64,000 nt of DNA from an uncultured Clostridia bacterium (GTDB lineage Bacteria; Bacillota; Clostridia; Christensenellales; Borkfalkiaceae), in the NCBI GenBank assembly GCA_947628675.1, contig CANRAR010000004.1, positions 1 to 64,000 on the forward strand, in the 5' to 3' direction. The notes under the pieces were generated by a model, which did no database searches, was not told where the DNA came from, and saw only the letters and a program-made list of their open reading frames with translations. The translations under genes were made by a program, and so were the position numbers. Shown piece after piece: positions 31,827-42,022 of this stretch (positions are counted from its first letter, which is position 1; each line of letters begins with the position of its first letter).

Positions 31827-34800
31827 TTATTCCGAAATCGCCGAGATGCGATTCTTGTACGCTGTCCAATTCTCGGCTCCCTGGAACGTTGTGACCTTGT
31901 CCTGCGGTACGTGGATGGTAAAATTCGAAGAGGCGGAGTAGAAGACATCCCGCTTCGTGGTAGAACTGTAATCATAGAGCGTCATTGCGGGCACCGCGCT
32001 GACGTACATGGTGATATCTTCGAGGACGGAGCAGCCCGAGAAGGCAAGCGCGCCGATGGTAGCGAGTTGGCTCGTCTGCGTGGCGGAACCGAACACGACT
32101 TTCGTGAGACTATCGCAGTACAGGAAACTCTGCATACCGATAGACGTTACCGTCGCGGGGATGGAAATTGTGCGGAGCGCGCTGTACGCAAATGCACCGT
32201 TGCCGATCTCCGTGAGAGAGGCCGTGCCATCCCCCTTCACCGCAAAGCGGACGGAGAAGTCGGATGCGGGAAGATTTCTCCGCGTTCCGTCGAACTTCAT
32301 GCCGAGACCGAAGAAGGCATCGGGGCCGATCTTTGTGACGGTGGACGGGATGACGAGTTCGCCGCTGAACGAGGACGAGAACTCGATGCCGCGGAATGCC
32401 GAGCTGTTCAGCTCACCCGACGCATAGAATGCCTGTGCGCCGATCTCCGTGATCCCCTCCGCAAGGGAGATGCTCTTGAGGGGCTCGACCATCGCAAAGG
32501 ACGCGTAGCCGAAGTAGGTGAGCGTTGCGGGAAGGGAGACCGAAGTCAGCGACGACAAGCGGAATGCACCGTCCTTAATCTCCTGAATGCCCGTGAAATC
32601 CCAAGAGGAGATCCCCGCGGAGAAAAACGCATATGCACCGATGGAGGTGACGGCGTTCCCTTCGGGGAATTTGACTTCTTCGAGGCCACGGCAATACGCA
32701 AAGGCGCCGTCCGGGATCGCAGAATACGTCTTGTTGACCGTGATGCTCTTGAGCGTTACGGGGATATTGCTGCCGTTGGCAAGTTCCATGCCCGTGAAGG
32801 GGTTGTTTTCGCTATCGTGCTGATCCTCGAGAATTTTGACGGTCGCACCGAACACGTAGCCCATGTAGGTCTGCTCCCCCTCGGCGCTTCCGATGAACGG
32901 GACGGTGAGGCGGGCAAGCGAATTGCACCCGCGGAACGCCCCGAAGTTGATGCGCGTGACGGACGAGGGAACGACGACTTCCTCGACAATGCTATCCGTA
33001 AATGCGGCCGTTCCGATCTGCGTGACGCTCTCAGGGAAGGAGATCGTAGCCTTGGCGGACGGAACCATCGTGAGGATGACCTCGGCGCCGCTGATTTCAT
33101 AGAGGCAACCGTCGTGCACGGAGTATTTCGCGGAAGGCGACGCCATGGAGAAACTTTCAAGCCCCTTGCACCCCGAAAAGACGGAGGTGCCGAGCGTCGT
33201 GAGCGCGGAGGGGATCTCAAACGATTTGAGATTTGTATAGGCGAATGCCTCGTTGCCGATGGAAGTGACCGCCGTGAGGCCGCTGACCTGCTCCAATCCG
33301 ACTGCGCCGTAGAAGGCGTGATCGGATATCTCCGTGACGGTGGACGTGAAGGTGACGCTCGTGAGCGTGGCGGGGATGGAGGTGCTGTATCTGCCCGTCG
33401 TCTGCTTTTCCCTTGCGCCGAAATAGTAGCCGAGGTGACCCTCTTCGAGCGTGGGAACGGTGAGAGACTTCAACGAGCGGATGCCCTCGAACGCGCCACA
33501 AGCGATCCGCACGGACGGATCTTGAATGACAATGCCTTCAAGCGAAGAATTGCCGTTGAATGCGCCCGCCGCGACATTCATGACCGAACCGGGCAAGCGG
33601 AATTCTTTCTCCCCCTTCTCGCCGGGAGCGTAGTACAAAAGTTCTACGGGCTCACCGTCTTCACTGCGGTACAGGTTGCCGTCGAGCACACTGTAATGTT
33701 CGTTGGAACGGTCGAGCACGATTTCTTTCAGGTTGACGCATCCGTCGAATACGCGCCCCGCATATTGGTTTTCCGCATCCATGCCGAACTGCGTCATCGA
33801 AGCGGGCAAAACTACCTTCTTCAGTTGGGTGCATCCATCGAAGAGCCCCGCGGAGACCGAAGCCGCCTGCGCGGGAAGTGTGACTTCCGTAAGGCTCGCG
33901 CAATCGGCAAACGCCTGTGCGCCCACCGACGTCGCGTTTTGGGGAAGCGTAACGGCGGGCAGTTTCTTACAGCCGAGGAAGAGCCCCTCGGGGATCTCGC
34001 TCACGCCCGTGATATCGCCGTAGGACGTGAGACGGCTGCAAGCGAAGAAGGCATATTTGCCGATGCTTTCAAGCGTGGCGGGAAGGTTGACGGAGACGAG
34101 ATATTCGCACCCGTAAAACGCCTGTTCGCCCACCGATCCAATGGAGGAAGGCAGCGCGATGCTGTTGACATCGGTATTGCCTGCAAACGCGCGATCCCCC
34201 AACGAGGTGACGGGCATATCATCGCCCGCGATGCGCCCCGGAACGAACACCGTGGAATCGGAGCCGCTGTAACGCACGACTGCGCCGTCCGTGATTTCAA
34301 GACCCTTCGAATAATAACTCGCATAGAGCGTGATATTGTTGTCCGCCGTGCCGAAGGTGTGCGGTTGGGTGAGCGCTTCATCGGTGTACCAATCGGAGAG
34401 GATGACGGATTGCCCTTGGAATGCGGCGAGCCCCTCTTCTTCGTCCCCGAGGAAGTCGGGCGCGGAATAGGTCTCCCCTTTCCGCACGGGTACACGGGCG
34501 AGGCGGCTTCCGTTGCCCACGTAGTCGATATACGCATAGTTGGGATCGTTGACCCAACGTGCATACAGCGTAGTGCTCTCCGCGGGGAACGTGGTGAACA
34601 CGAACAGTTTGGAATATTCGGTATCGGTGTACCAACCGCCGAATTTGTACCCCTCGTATGTGGGATCGGCGGGCGCCGTAATGGGGCTGCCCACAATGCC
34701 GACGGAGGGTTGGACGGCGGTGCCGCCCATGCTGTCGTACGTGATGCGGGAACTCGTCTGCGACGTCCAGCGCGCATACACCGTGAGGTCATTTGCGGGC

Positions 34801-35051
34801 ATCTCCTGCGCAAAGTTGAACTCCTGCGTATACGCTTCGTCCGCATACCACCCCGCAAAGGTGAATAACTCCTTTTTGGGATCGGCGGGGCGGGCGATCT
34901 CATCGCCCTCCTCCAATTGGTAGGGCTCGATCGCCGTGCCGCCGTACGTTTCAAACGTGACGGTGTAGGTTTCGCTTCCGCCACAAGCCGCAAGGGCACC
35001 CAACATACAGACAGAGAGGAGAACCAGCAGTAGATTTCTTAACTTTTTCAT
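31827..35051 (-). CDS. InlB-repeat and BspA-like LRR lipoprotein
   Basis: 1074 residues. Lipobox GALAAC, then three InlB B-repeats (each YTVTFETYGGTAIEP..LTVYARW in style, about 28-260). A long BspA-like LRR array (about 265-1030) follows, with units of the form IGxxAFxxCxxLxxVxLPxxVTS. The C-terminus is a short cap (YDYSSTTKRDVFYSASSNFTIHVPQDKV) common to LRR_5 proteins. It is probably displayed on the cell surface as an adhesin or capture protein. It starts three bases after the subtilase stop, so the two should be co-translated. Confidence 0.85.
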   Translation of the reverse strand: MKKLRNLLLVLLSVCMLGALAACGGSETYTVTFETYGGTAIEPYQLEEGDEIARPADPKKELFTFAGWYADEAYTQEFNFAQEMPANDLTVYARWTSQTSSRITYDSMGGTAVQPSVGIVGSPITAPADPTYEGYKFGGWYTDTEYSKLFVFTTFPAESTTLYARWVNDPNYAYIDYVGNGSRLARVPVRKGETYSAPDFLGDEEEGLAAFQGQSVILSDWYTDEALTQPHTFGTADNNITLYASYYSKGLEITDGAVVRYSGSDSTVFVPGRIAGDDMPVTSLGDRAFAGNTDVNSIALPSSIGSVGEQAFYGCEYLVSVNLPATLESIGKYAFFACSRLTSYGDITGVSEIPEGLFLGCKKLPAVTLPQNATSVGAQAFADCASLTEVTLPAQAASVSAGLFDGCTQLKKVVLPASMTQFGMDAENQYAGRVFDGCVNLKEIVLDRSNEHYSVLDGNLYRSEDGEPVELLYYAPGEKGEKEFRLPGSVMNVAAGAFNGNSSLEGIVIQDPSVRIACGAFEGIRSLKSLTVPTLEEGHLGYYFGAREKQTTGRYSTSIPATLTSVTFTSTVTEISDHAFYGAVGLEQVSGLTAVTSIGNEAFAYTNLKSFEIPSALTTLGTSVFSGCKGLESFSMASPSAKYSVHDGCLYEISGAEVILTMVPSAKATISFPESVTQIGTAAFTDSIVEEVVVPSSVTRINFGAFRGCNSLARLTVPFIGSAEGEQTYMGYVFGATVKILEDQHDSENNPFTGMELANGSNIPVTLKSITVNKTYSAIPDGAFAYCRGLEEVKFPEGNAVTSIGAYAFFSAGISSWDFTGIQEIKDGAFRLSSLTSVSLPATLTYFGYASFAMVEPLKSISLAEGITEIGAQAFYASGELNSSAFRGIEFSSSFSGELVIPSTVTKIGPDAFFGLGMKFDGTRRNLPASDFSVRFAVKGDGTASLTEIGNGAFAYSALRTISIPATVTSIGMQSFLYCDSLTKVVFGSATQTSQLATIGALAFSGCSVLEDITMYVSAVPAMTLYDYSSTTKRDVFYSASSNFTIHVPQDKVTTFQGAENWTAYKNRISAISE

Positions 35052-35054
35052 GGC

Positions 35055-38000
35055 TTATTTCTCCCTCCTTCCCGTGTGCTTCCCGAGGACAACGATTGCC
35101 GCGCCGCAGGCTGTAAGCACCGCCGCAAGGACGGCGAGCCAAGCCGCTCCGCTCTCCGTGGAGCCGCTCTGCTCCGACACTGCGGGCGCCGCAGTCTCCG
35201 TGACATAGGAGACACCGTTTGCCGCCTGCAATTTCGCGTAGGCGGCGGCGACTTCGTCGAAGCCCTTCTGCGTTGCATCGAGCATACTGTATACGCGGAG
35301 GAGCAATGCGATCTCGGCGGCGCGCTCTTCGCCCGAGAGCGAGGAGAGTGCATCGACGCGGTCGATAAAGTCGAGCGCGCTCGCATTGATGGCGTCGTTC
35401 TCCGTCCGCTCGAGCTTCCCTCTCGGGTTGGTCGTTTCGTCGTAGAAGCCGCCGAGGTACTCCTTCCAGATATAGCCGTCATACCCCGTGGCGTTCTTGG
35501 GGACGATCAACTTCATTGTGAAGTCTCTGCCGAGCTCCTCTTTGAAGTTGTTGTAGGTGTTCACAAGATCTGCGCCCTTCATCGTGCCGACGCTTTCCAG
35601 CGTGGGCGCGGCAACGGCGCCGATTTCGATCTCCTGCAACTTGCTCGCACGGTAGAATGCACCCACGCCGATGACTTTGAGATGCTCGGGCAACACGATT
35701 TTCGTAAGGGTCGTGTTTCCGCTGAACGCATAGGCGCCGATCTTGACCGTTCTCTTTTTCACGGTGTACTCGGTGCCGTCTCTTCCGAGGGGATAGGCGA
35801 TGAGGGTATAGAAGTTGCCGCTGTTCTTTTGATACAGAACGCCATCTTCGGCGAGGAAGTAGTTGTTGTGGTCGCCGACATCGATGGAACGCAACGCCGT
35901 CGCGCCCGAGAATGCCTGCTGTTCCACGGAGCGCAGGTTGGGCAAGCTGAGCGAGGAGACGCCCGAACCGTTGAACGCGTTTGCGCCGACAGTCCTTACG
36001 GCGGGAAGCGAAAGCGTAGTGAGCAGACGCGTACCGCGGAGCGCTGCGGCGCCGATGGTCTCCGCCGCATTGATGTTGAGCGTTTTAAGTTTTGCGCAGC
36101 CATCGAACGCACTGGCGCCGATCGTCTTTGCCCGTATAAGCGTTGCCGATGCAAGTTCTGTGCAACGCGCGAAGGCGAGATCGCCCACCGAAGTTGCCAT
36201 TGCGGTCACGTTGCTGACCGGCGTGTTGTAAAACGCGCGCACTCCGATTTCTTTTACATTGGACGCCTGCACACTCCCGAGAGAGGAATCTTCAAATGCG
36301 CTCTCGCCGATGGTCTCGATATAATTGAAGTTGAACGACTTAAAGGTTGTGCCCTCGAAGGCGTGTGCGCCGATGGTGCGGAGCGTCGTGGGAACGTCGA
36401 ACCGGGTGATCCCCGACTCGAAGAAGCAATATTCCGGCAACGCTTCGAGTTTTGCATTGATCGTGACATTGCTAAGCCGCGTCGTCTGATAGAACGCCGC
36501 CGCGCCGATCCTCTCGATGGTCTCGGGGATCGTGACCTGCGTCAAGGCGGTGCACCCGTAGAACATCTCGGGCGCGATTTCGGTAAGGGAGCCGAAGTTC
36601 ACCGCGGTAAGCGAGGTGCAGGCTGCGAACGCACCCGTGCCGACTTCGCTTAAATTGTTGCCTATGGTGACGCTCTCGATGGGACAACCGCGGAAGGCGT
36701 ATCTTCCCACGTATTCGACACCGGAGAGATCAAGGCTCTTCTGCGTGATGGAGGTGCAATCCACAAAGGCATAGGCTCCGACATATTTCGTCTTGGACGA
36801 GATATGGAAGGATTTCAGAGTGCTCGATCCGTTCGACGATGCAAACGCGTAATCGCCGATGTAGACGAGATCGTCCGCACTCGTGATGTCCGCGCTGCAC
36901 TGCTGGAAGGCGTACTCTTCCAAGCGCTCGACATTGCTCAGATCTATCGTTCTGAGGCGGGTGATGCCCGTAAAGGCGCTCGGCCCGATGACGCGGACAC
37001 TTTCGGGTACCGTAAAGCTCGTCGCCGTCTTTGCATAGGGATACGCGATGAGGCGGTACATCGTCTTATCGTACAGAACACCGTTTTCGGAGGTGAGATA
37101 CTTGTTCCCCTCTTCCACGGAAAATTCCGTGAGGTTATTGATCCCGTGGAATGCGCCGATATCGGGTTCGATGATGTTGGCGTCCTTATCGACATCGATC
37201 TTCTTGAGTTTGGAGCAGTTGGCGAGCATCTGCTGCCCGAGTTTCGTGATGCCCGCGGGCAGTTTGAACGATTCGAGCGAGGAGTTGCCCGCAAATGCTA
37301 CAGGGCCGATCTCGTAGACCGTTCCAAGGAAATTGACGTTTTTGAGCGACGTGCATCCGTAGAACGCCTGCGTATCGATGAGATCGACATCTCCCACAAA
37401 GGTGACATCGGTGAGCGACGTGCATCCCTGGAATGCCATGGAACCGACGTGGCCGCCGTATACGGTGAGGCTCTTGAGCCCCGTGCATCCGTAGAACGCC
37501 GCCTGTGAAGTTGTGGTGTTCTCGGGCAACACGAGATCGGTGAGTGCGGTACAATTTTGGAAAGCCTGTATCCCGACGGTGCCGACCTTGCTCAAATCGA
37601 CAGATTTGAGCGCAGAGCAACCCACGAACGCCATATCGCTGATGTACGTTGCGCGGCGAAGGTCGATGGATTCGAGCGAGGTATCGTACACAAAGGCGCG
37701 CGAACCGATGGTCTGAACGTGCTCCGTATTGATCTTTTTGAGTTTGGGGTTCCACGCGACCGAGAACGTCTGCAACTGTGTACAACTCTCGGGAAGGACG
37801 ATCTCCTCGAGGTTATCGCACCCGTAGATGCCCGCGCGCATGATATACTGTACGCCCTCGGGGATGATGATCTTGGTGATATACGGATTGTTGTAGAACG
37901 CCGTAGGATAGATGTACACGATGCCGAGGTCGCCCGGGATCTCGACGACGCCGTTTTCGTCCCCGCGCCCCGTATACGAATTGAGATACACGCTATCCAC

Positions 38001-41000
38001 GTAGAATTCATCCTGTACGCGCACCGAGCAACTCGCATTGATATACGTGCCGTCTACACGCGCGGTGATCATGGCGGAGCCCGAACGGATCGCCTTGATG
38101 GTAGCCCTCAACGGGTCGGCGGGGTCGGGCGTGACGCTGACGTTGGCACTCGTGCTCGACCATGTGATGTGCGCGCCCGCCGCATTGCTTGCGGGCAAAA
38201 TGTTTGCCGTAATCGTCTTGGACTCGCCGCGCTCGAGCGACAGGGAGTAGTGGGAAAGTTCCACCTCCCTGATGGACGCCGCAACGGGGTCACCGCTCAC
38301 GTGTATGGTGAACGAAATCGCTTCGCCGCCGCTCTTGGGACGGACGGTGATGACCGTATCGCCCGCCGTCTTGCCGATGACGAGACCCTTGTCGCTCACT
38401 TCCGCGACGGAAGGTTCCGTGCTGTTCCACACGGGGTCTTCGATCCAATAGCCCTCGGCATATTCGCCGTTGACCAGCGCATACGTGCGGATATAATCTT
38501 TGAGGTTAAGTTGCCCGTTGGGATTGATGGTATATTCCTCGCGCGCGGTACGCGTCTTTTCCAGACGGACAGTCGTGCCGATCTGTTCGTTGAGATTCAC
38601 CGTAAAGAATTCGGCGTTCTTTGCGTAATCCATGAACTCGACGTACAGATTACCTCCGTTCTCCTGAATGATGTCCCAATACGCCGTGACGTCATAGGAG
38701 ACGGTCGTGGTGCCGTTGAATTCCCCGTTGTAGACGGGAATGACGCCGTTGCTGATGGCCGTAACATCGGTGGGCTCGCCATCCGAATTGAGTTCCTTAT
38801 AGGTATAGAGGACAAACGCCTGCAAGTAGTGGTTGTCGTGCACGTTGAATTCCACCGTCTTGCGGTGGTTCTCGTCGCGCACGTATGTGCTTTCGAGTAC
38901 GGGCTTCTCGTCGTCCACATAGAAATCAAACGAGAAGGTATTGCGGTTGCCGCGCGTATACTCCGTATCGCCGTCTTCCATCCAATCGAGGAAGCACTCC
39001 ATGCTGAACGTATACTTGCCGTTGTTGGCAAGGTTATAGTTGCGCATATCGAACTCTACCTTGACCACGCCACCGGCTTGATCGCCGCCGTTGGAATGGG
39101 ATTTTCTCGCGTTGTAACTCGTTCTCGACCACACGAGTTCGCCCGTGACGGCGTCGCGGATCTCCATTTCCACCCGCTTGGCGTTGCGGAAGAGCCCCGC
39201 GCCGATAGCATACAGAAGGTAGTTGCCCTCTGTACTATGCGTGAGCGAAGCGTAGCGTTCCCGTGTGACGGGCGTCTCGTAGCCCTGCGCGATGTTGTAG
39301 CCGAATGCGCCGAGCCCCCACGTGCCGATCTCGGTGTTGCCGTAGTCATCCGACATATCGAAGCCCGCCATGGGCAGGGTGCCGTAGACGTCGGCGACGA
39401 GCTTATCCTCTTCGAGCACGGAGGAGTCCACTGCCGATTCGCCCACTTCGTAGGCGGAAACATCAAGCATGGGCGCATCTTCCCAGTTGCCGTAGAAGGC
39501 GAGGAAGGGAATGTTGAGGTTGATTTTATCTTGATTGTACGATTGAAGTTCCACATAGCCCTCAACGTACATACCGTTGATGAAGTTGGCGTTGAGATAG
39601 CTCCTATCCTCCCCCGAGAGCTTGACGGTGACGGTGAGTTCCGCCTCCGCATAGCCGCCGAGGCTGAGGGTAGAGCCGCTTACGAAGGCCTGTCCGCTCT
39701 TCGCCGAAACCGCATACGTGGAGGAGGGAGAGAGCATATACGCCTTCTCTGCGACCGTCTTGCCGTCCGAGGACATACTCTCCGTCATGACGATGGGGTT
39801 GATGTTGTAACTCAAGGATTCGGCGGACATATTGGTGACGTTGAACTTCATCTCATATACGCCGCTGCGCGAGGGATCGTCTTTGAGCGAGAGTTTCGCC
39901 TTGTTGGAGCCCTCCACCGAGAGATATGCCTTGGTGTTGACGGAGTGCTCAATATTGGCGATGCCCGCGCCCTGCTTTCTCGGGGAATAGGGATTGCCCT
40001 CTTCGTTGCGCGCGATGGTCGCCGTGCTCATCATGAGATTGTACGAGAGATCGCGCACTTCGGGCGTGGTGTTCACGCCTTCGAGCGTCTTGACATATTC
40101 GCGCACCAAAACGAGCGCGCCCGCAATGTTGGGGCAAGCCATGGAGGTGCCGCTGATGGTATCGTATTCGTTCCCGCCCGCGAAGGACGACGTGATGTCG
40201 CCTCCGTGACCCGTGATGTCGGGCGTGAGTTCGAGGTTGGGGAGAGGCCCCCAAGAGGAGAAGTCGGACATGAAGGGGCCTGCGAGATAGTCTTTCTGCA
40301 AGCGGATCGTGCCCGTGGGATTGCTCACGAGATATTTGCCGAAGTCCATAGAGATGAGGCAACTCGGGAGGACGTTTACCGTACCGATGGACATATTGAG
40401 CATACCCGAGAGGTGGTTGTAGATGATGGCCGCAACGGCGCCCTTGGACTTGGCAATCTTGACCTTATCTTCGAAGGAGTTGCTGCCGCGCTTGATGACG
40501 GCGATCTTCCCCTGCACGTCGAGACCGGTGTAGTTGGCCTCGTACCCGACGCCGGGGATCACGACGTATTGGAATTCGCCGCTTGCGGCGTCGCCGAGGA
40601 GTTCCTGCACAAAGTTGTTGGGATCCGTCTTGCCCGTCGTGCGCGATTCGTTGAAGTAGATCTCCTTCTCGCCGTTGGCGACAAAGTAAGGCGTCTTGAC
40701 GCCGCTGACGGAAGCGACCGCGAACGAGGCATAATAGGATGCGGGCGAGCCGACCGTGCCAGAATCGGGATTGGAAGCAAGATTGGTGTTACCGTATGCG
40801 CCGCCGTAGGACGAGGAATACTCGTTGCCCGCCGCAACGACGAGGCTGACGCCCGACCGTTCGACGCGGTCATAAACCTCGTTTATCTTGGCGCCGTCGG
40901 TATCGCGCACATCCTCGCGGGAGAAGCCGCAGGTCGCGCCGAGGGACATATTGATGGCATCTACGCCGAGTTCGACCGCATCGTTGAGGGCGGCGAGAAT

Positions 41001-41975
41001 GCCTTCCGACGAGCTGTTGCCCGTATCCTGGAACACCTTGAAGGTGGCAATCTGCGCGCGCGGCGCAACGCCCCTTATCCTCTGCGATTCACCCGCGATG
41101 ATACCCGCGACGTGCGTCCCGTGCGATTCTTCGGGATAGACGTTGGTATCGATATCCGCATAGTCGAACGCATAGGGAAGTTTGGAGGAGATGTACAACT
41201 CGTCCTCGTCGATTTCGACAGGCTCGGACAATGCAGAACTCATCGAAGTGGCCGCAAGGTAGGGAACCGCCGCCGCGACGTCGTCTTTGGTGATCGCCAT
41301 CGGTTTGGAGGTGAGATCCATTTTGAACACTTCGTGCGTATAGTCAGTGCCCGTATCGAGCACTGCGACTACGGTGCCCGTTCCGTCGTATCCGACGCCG
41401 ATGGAATTGAAGATACCCGTATCCTGCACGTTTACGTCGTTCTCGGTGATCGCCTTGGGCGACTCATAGGTATTGGAGAGAATGACGGAGGATACCTCTT
41501 CCCGCGCCTCGAGTTTGGCGATGTCCCCGTAGCGTACCTTCGCCGCAAAGCCGTTGAATACGCCCGTGTAGCGATAACTCGTTTCAAGCACGATGCCCGA
41601 GAGCGAAATGATTGCGCGCGCGATCTCCGCTGTGCGGTCGGCGTACAGTTTTGCACCGTCGAAGCCGCTGTGGAGTTCGGCGAGCGAAATGCCGCGCTCG
41701 TTTGCGATATCCAAAAGCGGTTCGCTCTGCGTACTCACGAGCACACTGACGACATCCTCCGCGTGAGGCTCGTTGGCAATGTCGATGGACTCGCTGAGAG
41801 GCCTGTCGTCAAGGGAGGTAATGCGCTCCGCCGTCTCCGCATCGGAAGCCGAGGCGGAAGAACTTCCTCCTCCTGTTTCGCTCCTCTCGTTGAAGCCGAG
41901 CGCCTCCAAGACGATAAACGTTCCGAATACCGCAACGAAACACAATATGAGAACGTTTTTCAATGATTTCAACAT
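35055..41975 (-). CDS. Cell-surface subtilase with BIG2 and LRR domains
   Basis: 2306 residues from the start at 41975 (MLKSLKNVLILCFVAVFG). Layout: N-terminal export helix; I9-like propeptide region (about 65-170); S8 catalytic domain with Asp207 (VLDTGTDYTHE), His285 (SHGTHVAG) and Ser611 (SGTSMACP); a PA domain inserted between His and Ser (about 465-565); beta domains; a BIG2 domain (about 1185-1270); some 35 BspA-like LRRs (about 1290-2180). A helical segment (about 2200-2260) and a C-terminal helix with Arg-rich tail (LGKHTGRREK) but no LPxTG end the chain. The catalytic triad is intact. I infer a membrane-held protease that degrades extracellular proteins for the adjacent peptide importer. 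Confidence 0.88.
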   Translation of the reverse strand: MLKSLKNVLILCFVAVFGTFIVLEALGFNERSETGGGSSSASASDAETAERITSLDDRPLSESIDIANEPHAEDVVSVLVSTQSEPLLDIANERGISLAELHSGFDGAKLYADRTAEIARAIISLSGIVLETSYRYTGVFNGFAAKVRYGDIAKLEAREEVSSVILSNTYESPKAITENDVNVQDTGIFNSIGVGYDGTGTVVAVLDTGTDYTHEVFKMDLTSKPMAITKDDVAAAVPYLAATSMSSALSEPVEIDEDELYISSKLPYAFDYADIDTNVYPEESHGTHVAGIIAGESQRIRGVAPRAQIATFKVFQDTGNSSSEGILAALNDAVELGVDAINMSLGATCGFSREDVRDTDGAKINEVYDRVERSGVSLVVAAGNEYSSSYGGAYGNTNLASNPDSGTVGSPASYYASFAVASVSGVKTPYFVANGEKEIYFNESRTTGKTDPNNFVQELLGDAASGEFQYVVIPGVGYEANYTGLDVQGKIAVIKRGSNSFEDKVKIAKSKGAVAAIIYNHLSGMLNMSIGTVNVLPSCLISMDFGKYLVSNPTGTIRLQKDYLAGPFMSDFSSWGPLPNLELTPDITGHGGDITSSFAGGNEYDTISGTSMACPNIAGALVLVREYVKTLEGVNTTPEVRDLSYNLMMSTATIARNEEGNPYSPRKQGAGIANIEHSVNTKAYLSVEGSNKAKLSLKDDPSRSGVYEMKFNVTNMSAESLSYNINPIVMTESMSSDGKTVAEKAYMLSPSSTYAVSAKSGQAFVSGSTLSLGGYAEAELTVTVKLSGEDRSYLNANFINGMYVEGYVELQSYNQDKINLNIPFLAFYGNWEDAPMLDVSAYEVGESAVDSSVLEEDKLVADVYGTLPMAGFDMSDDYGNTEIGTWGLGAFGYNIAQGYETPVTRERYASLTHSTEGNYLLYAIGAGLFRNAKRVEMEIRDAVTGELVWSRTSYNARKSHSNGGDQAGGVVKVEFDMRNYNLANNGKYTFSMECFLDWMEDGDTEYTRGNRNTFSFDFYVDDEKPVLESTYVRDENHRKTVEFNVHDNHYLQAFVLYTYKELNSDGEPTDVTAISNGVIPVYNGEFNGTTTVSYDVTAYWDIIQENGGNLYVEFMDYAKNAEFFTVNLNEQIGTTVRLEKTRTAREEYTINPNGQLNLKDYIRTYALVNGEYAEGYWIEDPVWNSTEPSVAEVSDKGLVIGKTAGDTVITVRPKSGGEAISFTIHVSGDPVAASIREVELSHYSLSLERGESKTITANILPASNAAGAHITWSSTSANVSVTPDPADPLRATIKAIRSGSAMITARVDGTYINASCSVRVQDEFYVDSVYLNSYTGRGDENGVVEIPGDLGIVYIYPTAFYNNPYITKIIIPEGVQYIMRAGIYGCDNLEEIVLPESCTQLQTFSVAWNPKLKKINTEHVQTIGSRAFVYDTSLESIDLRRATYISDMAFVGCSALKSVDLSKVGTVGIQAFQNCTALTDLVLPENTTTSQAAFYGCTGLKSLTVYGGHVGSMAFQGCTSLTDVTFVGDVDLIDTQAFYGCTSLKNVNFLGTVYEIGPVAFAGNSSLESFKLPAGITKLGQQMLANCSKLKKIDVDKDANIIEPDIGAFHGINNLTEFSVEEGNKYLTSENGVLYDKTMYRLIAYPYAKTATSFTVPESVRVIGPSAFTGITRLRTIDLSNVERLEEYAFQQCSADITSADDLVYIGDYAFASSNGSSTLKSFHISSKTKYVGAYAFVDCTSITQKSLDLSGVEYVGRYAFRGCPIESVTIGNNLSEVGTGAFAACTSLTAVNFGSLTEIAPEMFYGCTALTQVTIPETIERIGAAAFYQTTRLSNVTINAKLEALPEYCFFESGITRFDVPTTLRTIGAHAFEGTTFKSFNFNYIETIGESAFEDSSLGSVQASNVKEIGVRAFYNTPVSNVTAMATSVGDLAFARCTELASATLIRAKTIGASAFDGCAKLKTLNINAAETIGAAALRGTRLLTTLSLPAVRTVGANAFNGSGVSSLSLPNLRSVEQQAFSGATALRSIDVGDHNNYFLAEDGVLYQKNSGNFYTLIAYPLGRDGTEYTVKKRTVKIGAYAFSGNTTLTKIVLPEHLKVIGVGAFYRASKLQEIEIGAVAAPTLESVGTMKGADLVNTYNNFKEELGRDFTMKLIVPKNATGYDGYIWKEYLGGFYDETTNPRGKLERTENDAINASALDFIDRVDALSSLSGEERAAEIALLLRVYSMLDATQKGFDEVAAAYAKLQAANGVSYVTETAAPAVSEQSGSTESGAAWLAVLAAVLTACGAAIVVLGKHTGRREK

Positions 41976-42022
41976 GATTTGTTTCCCTTTCTCCTTATAG
42001 CTTGTTGTTTGTTTCCCATTTT

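Noticed and set aside
27953..42000. Very long open frames on the + strand (for example 27953-30592, 31017-34868, 37557-41966) opposite oppA, the LRR lipoprotein and the subtilase
   Set aside because: They are antisense to clear genes with signal peptides, known domains and catalytic motifs. GC-rich codon bias opens the opposite frame, and their translations are low-complexity Arg/Asp/Val-rich with no domain.
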